DNA from: Bacillota bacterium
Lineage (GTDB): Bacteria > Bacillota > Limnochordia > Darwinibacteriales > Darwinibacteriaceae
Assembly: GCA_012838305.1 (NCBI GenBank)
Contig: DUPN01000023.1
Coordinates: 1-64,000, forward strand
Direction: 5' to 3'
Length of the DNA: 64,000 bases
The stretch's first letter is position 1; every line of letters begins with the position of its first letter. Positions 38,927 to 48,714 of this stretch are shown here, one piece after another. The notes below the pieces were generated by a model. That model made no database searches. It was not told where the DNA came from and worked only from the letters and a program-made list of their open reading frames with translations. The position numbers and the translations under genes were made by a program.

Positions 38927-40241
38927 AGTAGATGATTAAGGACAGGGCGTCCACAATGGTAGTAATCACCGGCGCAGCCATAATGGCGGGGTCCTGTTTC
39001 ATGGCTTTGGCCACCAAGGGCAGCATCCCCCCTACCGTCTTGGCCAGCAAGACGGTGGCCAAGAGGGCCAAAGATACACTGAGTGCCACCAGGTAATCCC
39101 CGGGGTACATGAGCATGATCCGCAGGAAGTTGACCGCGGACAGAACCACGCCCACCAGGGCACTAACGCCAAGTTCTTTCAGAAGTACCCGGGCATAGTC
39201 GGGAATGGTAATCTCACCTAAGGCCATGCCGCGGATCACCAGGGTCGAGCTTTGGGCACCTGCATTACCGCCCGTGTCGGTGAGCATGGGAATAAAAGTG
39301 ACTAAGAAGGGCATGGTCACAAAGGCCGCCTCATACTTGCCCAGAATGGAACCGGTAATCATAGCAGAGACCATGAGGATTAAGAGCCAAATAATGCGGT
39401 TTTTGGCCAGCGAAAGGACGCTGGTCTTTAGATACGGTTTCTCGGAAGGGGCCATGGCGGCCATGATTTGAAAGTCTTCCGTGGCTTCCTGCTGAATTAC
39501 TTCCACCACATCGTCCACGGTGACAATACCCACGAGTCTCTGTTCATGATCGACCACAGGCAGTGCCAACAGATCGTATTTAGCGAACATATGAGCGACC
39601 ATTTCCTGGTCCGTGCTCGTTTGGGCATAAATGACCTTGGTTTCCATCAGGTCGGCAATCATGGCATCGTCAGGGGCTAAGAAGAGTTCCTTGACCGTGA
39701 CCACACCTTCCAAATGCCGGTTGGCATCCATCACGTAACAGATGTAGACCGTTTCCCGATCCAAAGCAGTGCGCCGAATGCGGGCAAAGGCTTCGGACAC
39801 GCTCATATCTTTTTTCAAGTCCACGAACTCCGCGGTCATAATGCTGCCGGCCGACTCGGGAGGGTACTGCAGAAACTGGTTCACGAGCTTTCTGGTCTCA
39901 GGGGACGCGTTTTTCAAAACCTTCTTGACGACACTGGCGGGCATTTCTTCCAGGAAGTCTGCGGCGTCGTCCACAAAGAGCTGATCAATAATGGATCCCA
40001 CTTCCTGATCGGTAATGGCACTGACAATGTACTCCTGCATTTCGCTGGACAAATAGGCGAAGATCTCCGCCGCCCTGTCCTTGGGAAGGGTTCGGAACAC
40101 CAAGACCACATGTTCTCGGCTGAGGTCATCCATAAAGGCGGCAATGTCTGCGTCCTGGAACTGGGGCAGTTCTTCCCTGACGGTCCTATAATCCTTGGTT
40201 TTCACCAGCTGTTCTAGGTCATGAAAGTCTTGGATTCTCAT
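38895..40241 (-). CDS. mgtE: Magnesium transporter MgtE
   Basis: MgtE N domain, CBS pair 'ALPVVDHEQRLVGIVTVDDVVEVIQQE', C-terminal 'TDTGGNAGAQSSTLVIRGMALGEI'. Confidence 0.96.
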   Translation of the reverse strand: MRIQDFHDLEQLVKTKDYRTVREELPQFQDADIAAFMDDLSREHVVLVFRTLPKDRAAEIFAYLSSEMQEYIVSAITDQEVGSIIDQLFVDDAADFLEEMPASVVKKVLKNASPETRKLVNQFLQYPPESAGSIMTAEFVDLKKDMSVSEAFARIRRTALDRETVYICYVMDANRHLEGVVTVKELFLAPDDAMIADLMETKVIYAQTSTDQEMVAHMFAKYDLLALPVVDHEQRLVGIVTVDDVVEVIQQEATEDFQIMAAMAPSEKPYLKTSVLSLAKNRIIWLLILMVSAMITGSILGKYEAAFVTMPFLVTFIPMLTDTGGNAGAQSSTLVIRGMALGEITIPDYARVLLKELGVSALVGVVLSAVNFLRIMLMYPGDYLVALSVSLALLATVLLAKTVGGMLPLVAKAMKQDPAIMAAPVITTIVDALSLIIYFKIVEVLLLP

Positions 40242-40280
40242 CTCGTCACCCCTTTCAGTCTTTACCTAGTATAACAAAAA

Positions 40281-40304
40281 CCGGTGACTCAGCCAAGTCA
40301 CCGG
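40281..40304 (-). terminator. Terminator downstream of lonC-type gene
   Basis: Minus strand CCGGTGACTTGGCTGAGTCACCGGTTTTTG. Confidence 0.8.
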
Positions 40305-40313
40305 AATCCCATT

Positions 40314-42260
40314 TTAGTTGGCCACAGACCAGGAGGTAGAAAATCTCTCGGGGAAGATATGACGCAGAAACTCCTCCACATGGTCAATGGGTATGATCTG
40401 AACACCTTCGGTAAACTGCGGAAGGCCCTCCATATTGTCCTTGGGGATAAACACCTTCTTGACCCCGCTTTGTTTGGCACCATAGATTTTGGGGTGCAAA
40501 CCCCCTACAGCCTTGACCTTGCCCCGCAGAGAAATCTCTCCGGTAACCGCGATATCCTGGGGAATGGGCAGCCCTTCCACGGCACTGATAATGGCGGCCA
40601 AAATGGCGACGCCGGCGGAGGGCCCATCGATATTTCCACCCCCAACTACATTCACATGCAGATCGAAGGCGTCCAGTTCCTGACCGGTCAGGGCGCGGAA
40701 GACAGAGGCCGCGTTAAAGACACTGTCCTTAGCCATGCTCCCGGCTGTATCATTAAAGCGAACCCGTCCCTTGCCAGGTTCTTTACTGGGGAAGGCGACC
40801 GCCTCAATCTCCAGCACCGAACCTAGATAACCATGGACACCCAAGCCTAAAATCCGACCAACTTCACTTGTGGAGGACGCTTTGGCACCGAGGAACGAAG
40901 ATAGACGCGCCGACTGAATCACTTCCAGGAGATCCTCCTTGGCCACCACAACCCGGCCCTCGCTGCCTTCTCCCCTGTACAAAGCTACGCCGTAGGCATC
41001 TGCCAAGAGACGCGTAGCTCGGCGCCCTTCAATGGTATATTCCGCCACAAGTTCCGGCACTCCAGGCTCCAAACGGATACCCAAACGCGCGCTGGCGGCC
41101 TGGACAATTTCCACAATATCCTGCGGTGTAAGGGGATCAAAGAACACCTCTGCACAGCGGGAACGGAAAGCAGGGCTGATCTCCGAAGGATCCCTGGTAG
41201 TGGCCCCAATCAGTACAAAGTCCGCGGGGGCACCCTTGGTAAAGAGCTGATGGATATATTTGGGGATCTGGGGATCATGGGGATCGTAATAGGAAGACTC
41301 AAATACAACCCGCTTATCCTCTAGTACTTTCAGCAGCTTATTCTGGAGAACCGTATCCAATTCTCCGATTTCATCGATAAAGAGTACGCCGCCATGAGCT
41401 TCGGTCACCAAACCCAGCTTGGGCTCTGGTACCGATCCCTCCGCCAAGTCCCGCCTCGCCCCTTGGTAAATGGGATCATGGACCGAACCGATCAGAGGAT
41501 TGGTTACCTCGCGGGGATCCCAGCGCAGGGTGGTTCCGTCCACCTCTACAAAGGGAGAATCGTCCCCGAAGGGCGTATACGCCTTCCCTTTAGCCACTTG
41601 GAGAGCTAAACGTGCCACCGTGGTTTTTCCCACCCCGGGAGGACCGTAGACTAAGATATGTTGGGGATAGGGGGAACTTAACTTGGTAAGCAGCGATTTG
41701 ATGGCCTCGTCCTGCCCCACCACCTCCTGCAGCGTTTGCGGGCGCATGCGATCGATGGTGGAACGGGACAGGCTGCGCTGTTCCAAAACCTCCAGCTCAG
41801 CATATTTCTTCAGGGTCTGGGCGTTGTCGGGACCCGCTTCTTCCTTCAGTACCTGGCTGCGAATCTCTTTGACATAGTCCAGGTGACGTTCCTGCATTTT
41901 GGCTGCAATCTTGGCCTCAAGCTGCTCCTCCACGGTGCGCCTGGCCAAGAGATCGGCTAAATAGTCCTCCAGTTCATGCAGGACTTCATCCACCTCTTCG
42001 GGAGGCCTTTGCTCCACAATGCTGGGATCTTCATGAACCAATCGCTCCAGAGCCAAGATCCGATCTTCGATTTTTTCCGACTGCATCAGCTCCAGGGAAT
42101 CAAGCTTGCCTGCCTTCAGGACTAACTGATCTTCACCATGTACTTCCGCTAGAATGGATAAAAGTGCTGCAACATGCTTTTCCAGTGTCAGCTGCCTGTC
42201 AGGCGACAATTTGTGTGTTTGTGTTAATTGCTTCGTATCCACTGGGGATGACCCCTCCAC
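40314..42260 (-). CDS. lonC: Lon-family ATP-dependent protease, LonB/LonC (sporulation) type
   Basis: 'HILVYGPPGVGKTTVARLAL', 'LFIDEIGELD', catalytic Ser in 'GGGNIDGPSAGVAILAA', Lys in 'KIYGAKQSGVKKVFIPKDN'; no LonA-type N domain; adjacent to rplI. Confidence 0.82.
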   Translation of the reverse strand: MEGSSPVDTKQLTQTHKLSPDRQLTLEKHVAALLSILAEVHGEDQLVLKAGKLDSLELMQSEKIEDRILALERLVHEDPSIVEQRPPEEVDEVLHELEDYLADLLARRTVEEQLEAKIAAKMQERHLDYVKEIRSQVLKEEAGPDNAQTLKKYAELEVLEQRSLSRSTIDRMRPQTLQEVVGQDEAIKSLLTKLSSPYPQHILVYGPPGVGKTTVARLALQVAKGKAYTPFGDDSPFVEVDGTTLRWDPREVTNPLIGSVHDPIYQGARRDLAEGSVPEPKLGLVTEAHGGVLFIDEIGELDTVLQNKLLKVLEDKRVVFESSYYDPHDPQIPKYIHQLFTKGAPADFVLIGATTRDPSEISPAFRSRCAEVFFDPLTPQDIVEIVQAASARLGIRLEPGVPELVAEYTIEGRRATRLLADAYGVALYRGEGSEGRVVVAKEDLLEVIQSARLSSFLGAKASSTSEVGRILGLGVHGYLGSVLEIEAVAFPSKEPGKGRVRFNDTAGSMAKDSVFNAASVFRALTGQELDAFDLHVNVVGGGNIDGPSAGVAILAAIISAVEGLPIPQDIAVTGEISLRGKVKAVGGLHPKIYGAKQSGVKKVFIPKDNMEGLPQFTEGVQIIPIDHVEEFLRHIFPERFSTSWSVAN

Positions 42261-42279
42261 GCAAGTATTTCCCGGTACC

Positions 42280-42726
42280 CTATTCGTTTTGAACCTTCAC
42301 CGTGACGGAGACATGTACCTTGGGATGCACTTTCACAAGCACAGGATGTGATCCCAGGCTCTTTATTGGCTCCTTCACCTCGATTTTCCTCTTGTCAATT
42401 TCTACCGAGAACTGGCGCCGCAGCTGGTCCGCTATTTCCTGGGTTGTGACGGAGCCAAAAAGCCTGCCGCCCTCACCCACCTTGGCCTTGACTTCGACCT
42501 TCTGCTCTTTGAGGATATCCGCCACTCGCTGCGCCTCGCGCAACTCCCGGTCGGCCCGGCTGGATTCAGCTTTGGCCTGCTCCGCCACTTGGCGCAAATT
42601 CCCGGCACTGGCCTCTACCGCCAGACCCCGGGGGATCAGGAAATTGCGTCCGTACCCTTCGGCCACATTGACCACATCGCCCTTTTTCCCTATGTTTTTC
42701 ACATCCTGCTTGAGAATAACTTTCAC
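42280..42726 (-). CDS. rplI: 50S ribosomal protein L9
   Basis: 'MKVILKQDVKNIGKKGDVVNVAEGYGRNFLIPRGLAVEA'. Confidence 0.98.
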   Translation of the reverse strand: MKVILKQDVKNIGKKGDVVNVAEGYGRNFLIPRGLAVEASAGNLRQVAEQAKAESSRADRELREAQRVADILKEQKVEVKAKVGEGGRLFGSVTTQEIADQLRRQFSVEIDKRKIEVKEPIKSLGSHPVLVKVHPKVHVSVTVKVQNE

Positions 42727-42741
42727 GAGACACCCACCCTT

Positions 42742-43710
42742 CTAATCTTCCTCGTCCTCTTGTACTACTTCTGCTTGGGACGCCTTTAACCTGCGAAAGT
42801 CAAAAACTCCATCGGCTATGGTCACAAAAATTAGGGCCAGTAAGACGACCTGCATGGTTAAGAGCATAAAAAGGAGCAGTACACGGAGGAACATGGGTAC
42901 ATTCTTCTTCTGGAAATAAAACCAGGCTAGACTAAGGCCTGTAATGACGTGGGAGTAAAAGGAAAGTAAAAACAGGTTCAGCCCCAGAAACTGCAGCCAG
43001 GGCGGTATGGTGGTCAGTTGAACCAAGACCGTGATCAGCATCCCGAAAATTAGGAAAAGCCCAAAGTAGGGGGGAAGCCGCCACTGGGTAAAGGGCGCAA
43101 TCCACGGAGTAGAATGATCGCCCATGCGCCTTAAGATCAGACGCACTACCCCCAGGGTAATGTAGCTCATGGACACGGCGTACAAAAAGAGCATGGCGGG
43201 CAGACCCCACCTCAGGAGCATCGGCCCAAAGGTTTGCAGCTGTTCATAGAGCCTGAGGGCTTCGCCGCTGGCTCCTAGGCTTTGCGCCGTCTGCATAGCC
43301 TGTTCAATTGTTTCGGAGAACATCACCAGCATGTCCCCGAACACATTTCCACCGATAATTAAGTAATAGAGCAGGAAGTTAAGGCCAATGACCACGATAT
43401 TGGAAGCGATACCCACAAACATCAGTCTGGGAAAGGTAAACTTCTCCCTTAGAGCCATCCCTACTGCTACGCCAACAAAACCCCAGATGATAATGGTCAG
43501 TCCAGAAAGAACATGCCCCGCCACCAAACTCGACAGCAGGGCTGCCACCACAGCGGCCAGAATACCATACTGAAACCCCTGGCGGTAGACTAAAAGCATC
43601 AGGGGCACGGGTACAATCACAGATGGAATCCCCAGGTACTCACCTAAAATGGTCAACAAAACGGTGACCGCCCCGAGCATGGCCCCTTCAGTTAAGGAAC
43701 GCGTCTTCAT
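42742..43710 (-). CDS. DUF2232 membrane protein (YybS-like)
   Basis: Polytopic membrane protein between rplI and rpsR, the usual yybS position. Confidence 0.8.
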   Translation of the reverse strand: MKTRSLTEGAMLGAVTVLLTILGEYLGIPSVIVPVPLMLLVYRQGFQYGILAAVVAALLSSLVAGHVLSGLTIIIWGFVGVAVGMALREKFTFPRLMFVGIASNIVVIGLNFLLYYLIIGGNVFGDMLVMFSETIEQAMQTAQSLGASGEALRLYEQLQTFGPMLLRWGLPAMLFLYAVSMSYITLGVVRLILRRMGDHSTPWIAPFTQWRLPPYFGLFLIFGMLITVLVQLTTIPPWLQFLGLNLFLLSFYSHVITGLSLAWFYFQKKNVPMFLRVLLLFMLLTMQVVLLALIFVTIADGVFDFRRLKASQAEVVQEDEED

Positions 43711-43740
43711 ACATTCACCCCAAGTTCTTATTAGGAAAAA

Positions 43741-43759
43741 GGAGCAGCTCCGCTGCTCC
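43741..43759 (-). terminator. Terminator downstream of rpsR
   Basis: Minus strand GGAGCAGCGGAGCTGCTCCTTTTTCC. Confidence 0.8.
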
Positions 43760-43767
43760 TCTAGAAC

Positions 43768-43998
43768 TTACTCAATCGTATAAGGCATCAATGCCATAAA
43801 ACGTGCCCGCTTGATTGCGCCGGTCAGCTGCCGCTGGTGCTTGGCACAGTTGCCGGAAATCCGCCGTGGTAAGATCTTGCCGCGTTCTGTAACATAGCGG
43901 CGTAGACGACCAACCTCTTTGTAGTCAATCTGTTCGATCTTATCGACACAGAAGGAGCATACTTTTCTTCTGCCTCTACGACCTCTTTCTCTCGCCAT
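43768..43998 (-). CDS. rpsR: 30S ribosomal protein S18
   Basis: '[63 protein letters not shown]'. Confidence 0.98.
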   Translation of the reverse strand: MARERGRRGRRKVCSFCVDKIEQIDYKEVGRLRRYVTERGKILPRRISGNCAKHQRQLTGAIKRARFMALMPYTIE

Positions 43999-44022
43999 TA
44001 TCTCGCCTCCAAACCTATCTGA

Positions 44023-44415
44023 TTAAAACGGAATATCATCAAACTCCGGTTCGGGCGGTCCATCTGCTGATTCATCGGATCCGGCATCGCTGCCCCGTGC
44101 ACGATCCAAAAAGCGCACATTATCGGCTACGATCTCGGCGGCCTTACGACGGATGCCGTTTTGATCATCATACGACCGGATCTGCAAACGTCCTTCTACA
44201 GCAACGAGGCGTCCCTTATTCAGGTGGTTGGCACAAATCTCAGCCTGTTTACGCCACGTTACGATGTCAATGAAATCTGCTTCCCTTTCGCCTCCCTGGC
44301 TCACAAAGGGTCGATCCACTGCAAGAGTGAAATTCGTGACTGCTATACCGGTCTGGGTATAGCGCAGTTGCGGATCAGCTACGAGTCGCCCAATTAGAAT
44401 AACCTTGTTTAACAC
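44023..44415 (-). CDS. ssb: Single-stranded DNA-binding protein (GTG start)
   Basis: 'VLNKVILIGRLVADPQLRYTQTGIAVTNFTLAVDRPF' and acidic tail 'EPEFDDIPF'. Confidence 0.97.
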   Translation of the reverse strand: MLNKVILIGRLVADPQLRYTQTGIAVTNFTLAVDRPFVSQGGEREADFIDIVTWRKQAEICANHLNKGRLVAVEGRLQIRSYDDQNGIRRKAAEIVADNVRFLDRARGSDAGSDESADGPPEPEFDDIPF

Positions 44416-44434
44416 CTTTTCGTCACTCCTTTGC

Positions 44435-44725
44435 TCATTCTTGATCCCTTCGAACGAGCAGATAACGGACGACTTCATCGGTGATCTTGAGAATACGTTC
44501 GACCTCGGAAGTCGTTCCGCTTTCTGCCTTAAAATCGATCACCACATAGAAGCCTTCGGTATTATCGTTGATTTCATAAGCAAACCGTCTTTTGCCCCAC
44601 TTATCAACCTTCTCGATTTCACCGCCAATACCTGTAATCAGGTCCTTGGTCCGTTCGATTTGGGCCTCCAAGCCCTCTTCATCGAGTTGTGGAACATAGA
44701 TCATCATTAGCTCATATTCACGCAC
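44435..44725 (-). CDS. rpsF: 30S ribosomal protein S6 (GTG start)
   Basis: 'VREYELMMIYVPQLDEEGLEAQIERTKDLITGIGGEIEKVDKWGKRRFAYEINDNTEGFYVVIDF'. Confidence 0.97.
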   Translation of the reverse strand: MREYELMMIYVPQLDEEGLEAQIERTKDLITGIGGEIEKVDKWGKRRFAYEINDNTEGFYVVIDFKAESGTTSEVERILKITDEVVRYLLVRRDQE

Positions 44726-44786
44726 CGCAGCTTCACCTCCCCTCTGGACATGTGGCCCTAAGTCAAGCTTAGGGCAGGGCAGGTAC

Positions 44787-44815
44787 ATTATATCACCGCT
44801 CCAGATCGAAGTCAA
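44787..44815 (-). promoter_or_regulatory. Sigma-A-type promoter of rpsF-ssb-rpsR
   Basis: Minus strand TTGACT - 17 nt - TATAAT; -35 overlaps the 3' end of ychF. Confidence 0.8.
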
Positions 44816-45879
44816 ACGTTGAAACGGAAGAAAATGACATCGCCATCCCTGATCGGATAGTCCTTTCCCTCGATCTGCACAAGCCCCTTCTCTCTGCACG
44901 CGGCCATGGATCCTGCGGCGATCAGTGTATCCAGGGGAACCACTTCGGCCCGGATAAAACCCCGCTCCAGATCGGAGTGAATGCGCCCTGCGGCCTGGGG
45001 TGCCAAGATTCCCCGAGGGACCATCCACGATCGTGTTTCGTCACCCTTGATCGTATAGAAGGTAATCAGATCTAAAAGACGCACCCCCGCGTCAACCAAA
45101 CGATGCAAAGCGGGCTTGTCCATATTGGCCTCGTCTAGGAAGAGCTCCGCCTCCTCTGGTTCGAGGCGGCTTAGTTCCATCTCGAAGTCCGCAGCCATGA
45201 CCACAAGCTCGGCGCCCTCGGCTTCGGCCCACTCGGTCAAGGCGGGATCGCAATCCCCCTGGCCGTCATTGACATTGGCCACATACATGACGGGCTTAAA
45301 GGAAAGGAGCGGTAGATCGCCCATTGGGGGAAGTCCTGTCAGGCGTAAAGGAGTACCTTGCTCCAGAGCAGACTGGTATTGTTCTAAGAGCTCCAACTCC
45401 TGGCGATACTGCGCTTGGCCCGTCTTTAACATCCTGGCTGTCCGCTCCTGGCGCCGCTTTACGGTCTGCAAATCCGCCAGCATAAGTTCGATGTTGACAA
45501 TTTCGATATCCCTTACCGGATCCGTATCCCCTAAGGTATTGACCACATCATCGGCCTGAAAAAGGCGGACCACATGAACCAGTGCATCCATTTCGCGGAT
45601 GTGGCCCAAAAACTGGTTGCCCAAACCTTCTCCCTCACTGGCGCCCCTCACCAGGCCCGCAATATCCACAAACTCGACAGTGGCTCCCGTCAGGATCTTG
45701 GGCTGACTGATCCGGGCCAGCATCTCCAGACGCTGATCGGGCACCAGCACCACCCCCTGGTTCGGTTCAATGGTGCAGAAGGGGTAGTTCAGAGCAGGCA
45801 CCTGAAGTCTTGTCAACGCATTGAACAAAGTAGACTTACCCACATTGGGCAGACCAATGATTCCTATTCGTAATGCCAT
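44812..45879 (-). CDS. ychF: Redox-regulated ATPase YchF
   Basis: '[22 protein letters not shown]', '[12 protein letters not shown]', TGS end '[12 protein letters not shown]'. Confidence 0.97.
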   Translation of the reverse strand: MALRIGIIGLPNVGKSTLFNALTRLQVPALNYPFCTIEPNQGVVLVPDQRLEMLARISQPKILTGATVEFVDIAGLVRGASEGEGLGNQFLGHIREMDALVHVVRLFQADDVVNTLGDTDPVRDIEIVNIELMLADLQTVKRRQERTARMLKTGQAQYRQELELLEQYQSALEQGTPLRLTGLPPMGDLPLLSFKPVMYVANVNDGQGDCDPALTEWAEAEGAELVVMAADFEMELSRLEPEEAELFLDEANMDKPALHRLVDAGVRLLDLITFYTIKGDETRSWMVPRGILAPQAAGRIHSDLERGFIRAEVVPLDTLIAAGSMAACREKGLVQIEGKDYPIRDGDVIFFRFNV

Positions 45880-45930
45880 TGATTTCACACCCCCGAAAAG
45901 GTAGACTAAGGCAGAAGGAGGAGACGTTCC

Positions 45931-46386
45931 ATGAACCGCATCGCCAGGGCCGGCATCATTGCCGCTGCCTACATCGTCTTAGTGTTCTTCTTTCAATTTG
46001 CCAGTTTCGGCCCTGTCCAGCTCAGAGTGGCCGAGGCCTTAACCTTGCTGCCCATGGTCTATCCTGAAGCGATAGGAGGCATCTATGTGGGAGTGTTCCT
46101 GGCCAATATCTTAGGCGGCCAAGGCCCCTGGGATGTTTTCGGCGGCAGCTTGGTTAGCCTTTTGGCGGCCTACCTCACCTACCGCTTCCGGGGACGATTA
46201 CTGGGCTACGCTGCCCCCATCCTGCTCAATGCCTTTCTGGTCAGCCTATATCTACGCTACATTTTCAACGTCCCATCCTACTGGCTCCTTGTCCTCAGTA
46301 TCGGACTGGGGCAAAGCATCGTCATCCTTGGTTTGGGTCTTCCCCTCCTGCGCTTCGTACAGAAGAATCAAGAAAGGTTTCTATAG
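45931..46386 (+). CDS. QueT-type transporter family membrane protein
   Basis: 'ARAGIIAAAYIVLVFFFQFASFGPVQLRVAEALTLLPMVYPEAIGGIYVGVFLANILGG'. Confidence 0.75.
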   Translation: MNRIARAGIIAAAYIVLVFFFQFASFGPVQLRVAEALTLLPMVYPEAIGGIYVGVFLANILGGQGPWDVFGGSLVSLLAAYLTYRFRGRLLGYAAPILLNAFLVSLYLRYIFNVPSYWLLVLSIGLGQSIVILGLGLPLLRFVQKNQERFL

Positions 46387-47429
46387 CCCATAATCTCCGC
46401 CAGGACCTGGTCCCGGTAGGCTGCTAGAGCAGCAAAGTCCATCGACCGTGTATAGAATTCTTCCACAGCAAGATGACTAGACTGTGCTTGCTGCAAGGAG
46501 TGCACCCCTAGATGCAGTAGTTCTTGCCAGAGCCCGTGTTCTCCTGCGTTTTCCGGATTCTGCATCCCGCCGCAGTCTACTCTAGGCCCCGAGAGATCCT
46601 CCAAAGGCTCCAGGTCGGTTGCTGTAACCACAGCCATGGCCAGGGCAGGGATGATCAGATGGAGCCATTTACGGGGATTGAGGGGGTAATGAAAGACTTC
46701 CACGTCCAGTCCCAATCCTTGGACATGCTGGGCAATGGTCTGCAGATACCCGGACTTTCCTGTGCCGGGACCTCCCGCTAGAACAAAGAGAGTGGAGATC
46801 TCTGCCAGCAGGCTCTCCAAGTGACTCACATAACCCTCCGGCGTGAGCGCAGAGGCGAAGAGGTGCCGGATCAGTCCAGGTTTTCCCAGATAGCCTGGGC
46901 GGGCCCCATGGACGGTGGCCAGGATCTCCTCCAATTCTTCGCTGCAATCCCGTCTGTTTGGCCCGTTGCGGGCCGCCATGTTCTCTTCGAGGGCCAGGGC
47001 GGCTGCGAAATAGCGAAAGGCCGAGGCAAAATGGGCCTGTTTGATGCGGCCGCCGGCGATAATCTCCTCCCGTTTTGCTTCCAGGATGTCCCCCTGCCAA
47101 AAATCCCCCAGACAGAGCAGCTGATCTCGGCAGCCGGGCCACTTGGGTTCTCTGGCGTGGGGAGCGGTAGCATCAAGGAGTGCCACGCCCAAGTCGGGAA
47201 AACAGACCGCGTCTAAGGCCCTGGAGTCGGAACTGCAGAAAAAGAGCTCATGATCATATCCAGCCTTCCCCATCTCCTGGGCAATATAGCGCATAAAGCT
47301 GGACTTGCCCGTTCCGGGCCCACCCTTGAGAAGATAGATCTTCTTGGCCTCGGATCCAATAATGTAGTCAAAGAGGGAGTAGAAGCCTTCCCCTGAGTTA
47401 CTGCCTGCAAAAAAATGGCGAATTTGCAT
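46368..47429 (-). CDS. Tandem P-loop ATPase (PRK06851-type)
   Basis: Two Walker A motifs 'LLKGGPGTGKSSFMRYI' and 'VLAGGPGTGKSGYLQTI'. Confidence 0.8.
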   Translation of the reverse strand: MQIRHFFAGSNSGEGFYSLFDYIIGSEAKKIYLLKGGPGTGKSSFMRYIAQEMGKAGYDHELFFCSSDSRALDAVCFPDLGVALLDATAPHAREPKWPGCRDQLLCLGDFWQGDILEAKREEIIAGGRIKQAHFASAFRYFAAALALEENMAARNGPNRRDCSEELEEILATVHGARPGYLGKPGLIRHLFASALTPEGYVSHLESLLAEISTLFVLAGGPGTGKSGYLQTIAQHVQGLGLDVEVFHYPLNPRKWLHLIIPALAMAVVTATDLEPLEDLSGPRVDCGGMQNPENAGEHGLWQELLHLGVHSLQQAQSSHLAVEEFYTRSMDFAALAAYRDQVLAEIMGYRNLS

Positions 47430-47496
47430 CGCTGGAAACCTCCCTGGAAATCTGAAATGGCGCACATTTAGTATATTCTTCCCAGGGAGGTTGTGC

Positions 47497-47664
47497 CTAA
47501 ACTCCTTTGACCTGCCGCATTAATTTGTCACGGGCCACCAAAATGACCCTTCCGCATGTGGTGCATTTCAAACGGGTATCCACACCCGGTTTGAGGACCT
47601 CCCAGGTCTGGCCTCCACAGGCGTGCTTCTTCCTCAAACGCAGAATCTGTCCCACCTGGTGCAT
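47497..47664 (-). CDS. DUF951 domain protein, 55 aa
   Basis: Translated by eye: MHQVGQILRLRKKHACGGQTWEVLKPGVDTRLKCTTCGRVILVARDKLMRQVKGV; below the ORF-track cutoff. Confidence 0.85.
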   Translation of the reverse strand: MHQVGQILRLRKKHACGGQTWEVLKPGVDTRLKCTTCGRVILVARDKLMRQVKGV

Positions 47665-47781
47665 GGCTGACCTCCCACCTTTTCCCTGTATTACAATAAT
47701 TATAGCATAGCTTTGATCACAATTATTAAAGGGTATCCCTAAACAAACGAGAATTACTGAGAGACGAAACCCACAGAAAGG

Positions 47782-48663
47782 ATGACCTTTTTGAAAAAGA
47801 TTAATGCTGTACTCTTGCTTGTAATTCTCAGTCTTTCCCTGATCGTTGGGCCCCTGTCCATGCTGGCCGAAGAAAACGGGGACGTGCTGGCTATAGTGAA
47901 TGGTGTAGTGATTACCAAAGCCCAGTTTTATGAACTCTTAGAAACCGAATACGGTTATTATGCCCTGCAGGAGCTGGTACAAAAGGAACTCGTACGCCAA
48001 AAGGCCGATGCCTTGCAGGTCAGTATCGATGAAGAGGAATTCACTGAAGTCTACAGTTCCATCATTGCGCAGCTTGGCGGAGCCCAGGGCTTGCAGATGT
48101 TTTTGATCCAGAACAATGTGACCGAAGAGATTTTCATTGAACAGCTGAAGTGGAATATGCTCATTGGCGAACTGGCCAGTGCAGAGGTTGACGTGCCCGA
48201 AGGCGCGGTCGCCGCCTTCTTTGAGCAAAACCGCTCCTATTATGACCAGCCGGAATTGGTGGAAGTGAGTCACATTTTGGTGGAAACAGAAGAGGAAGCC
48301 CAGGAAGTATTGGCGCTGCTGAAGGAGGGCGGAGATTTACTGGCCCTGGCCAGCGAGTACTCTCTAGACCCTGGCACTGCCTCCCAAGGCGGATATCTCG
48401 GCACGATTCCCCGGGGATATACGGTGCCTGAATTCGAAGAAATGGCCTTCTCCCTGCCTGTTGGGGAATATGACCTAGCGGAAAGCAACTATGGCTGGCA
48501 TGTGATCACCGTCCATGCTAAGTACGAGGCGGAAGAAGCTGTCTTTGAGGAGATCGCTGACGAAGTGGAACGAGACTACCGGGCTAATGCGGCCTTGGAT
48601 ATGCAAAGCTATATGCAGAAGCTGGAAATGGAGTCCACGATTGACATCCAGTGGCAGCCCTAA
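47782..48663 (+). CDS. Parvulin-type peptidylprolyl isomerase (PrsA/SurA-like), secreted
   Basis: Signal peptide; 'VSHILVETEEEAQEVLALLKEGGDLLALASEYSLDPGTASQGGYLGTIPRGYTVPEFEEMAFSLPVGE'. Confidence 0.9.
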   Translation: MTFLKKINAVLLLVILSLSLIVGPLSMLAEENGDVLAIVNGVVITKAQFYELLETEYGYYALQELVQKELVRQKADALQVSIDEEEFTEVYSSIIAQLGGAQGLQMFLIQNNVTEEIFIEQLKWNMLIGELASAEVDVPEGAVAAFFEQNRSYYDQPELVEVSHILVETEEEAQEVLALLKEGGDLLALASEYSLDPGTASQGGYLGTIPRGYTVPEFEEMAFSLPVGEYDLAESNYGWHVITVHAKYEAEEAVFEEIADEVERDYRANAALDMQSYMQKLEMESTIDIQWQP

Positions 48664-48679
48664 GCGCTAACGAAGTATG

Positions 48680-48708
48680 ACGCCCCCGTCTTTCACGGAC
48701 GGGGGCGT
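48680..48708. terminator. Strong terminator between convergent ppi and gcvPB
   Basis: ACGCCCCCGTC-TTTCACG-GACGGGGGCGT followed by TTCTTTTT. Confidence 0.85.
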
Positions 48709-48714
48709 TTCTTT

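Noticed and set aside
40242-40313. Possible M-box/magnesium riboswitch upstream of mgtE
   Set aside because: Only about 70 nt separate lonC-type stop and mgtE start, mostly occupied by a terminator hairpin; too short for an M-box.
44726-45028. N-terminal extension of rpsF in the ORF track ([10 protein letters not shown]...)
   Set aside because: Overlaps ychF and the consensus promoter; true S6 begins at GTG 44725 (VREYELMMIYV).
45880-45930. Possible preQ1 riboswitch upstream of the QueT-like gene
   Set aside because: The roughly 50-nt leader lacks the preQ1 aptamer pattern; only an RBS (GAAGGAGGAG) is evident.
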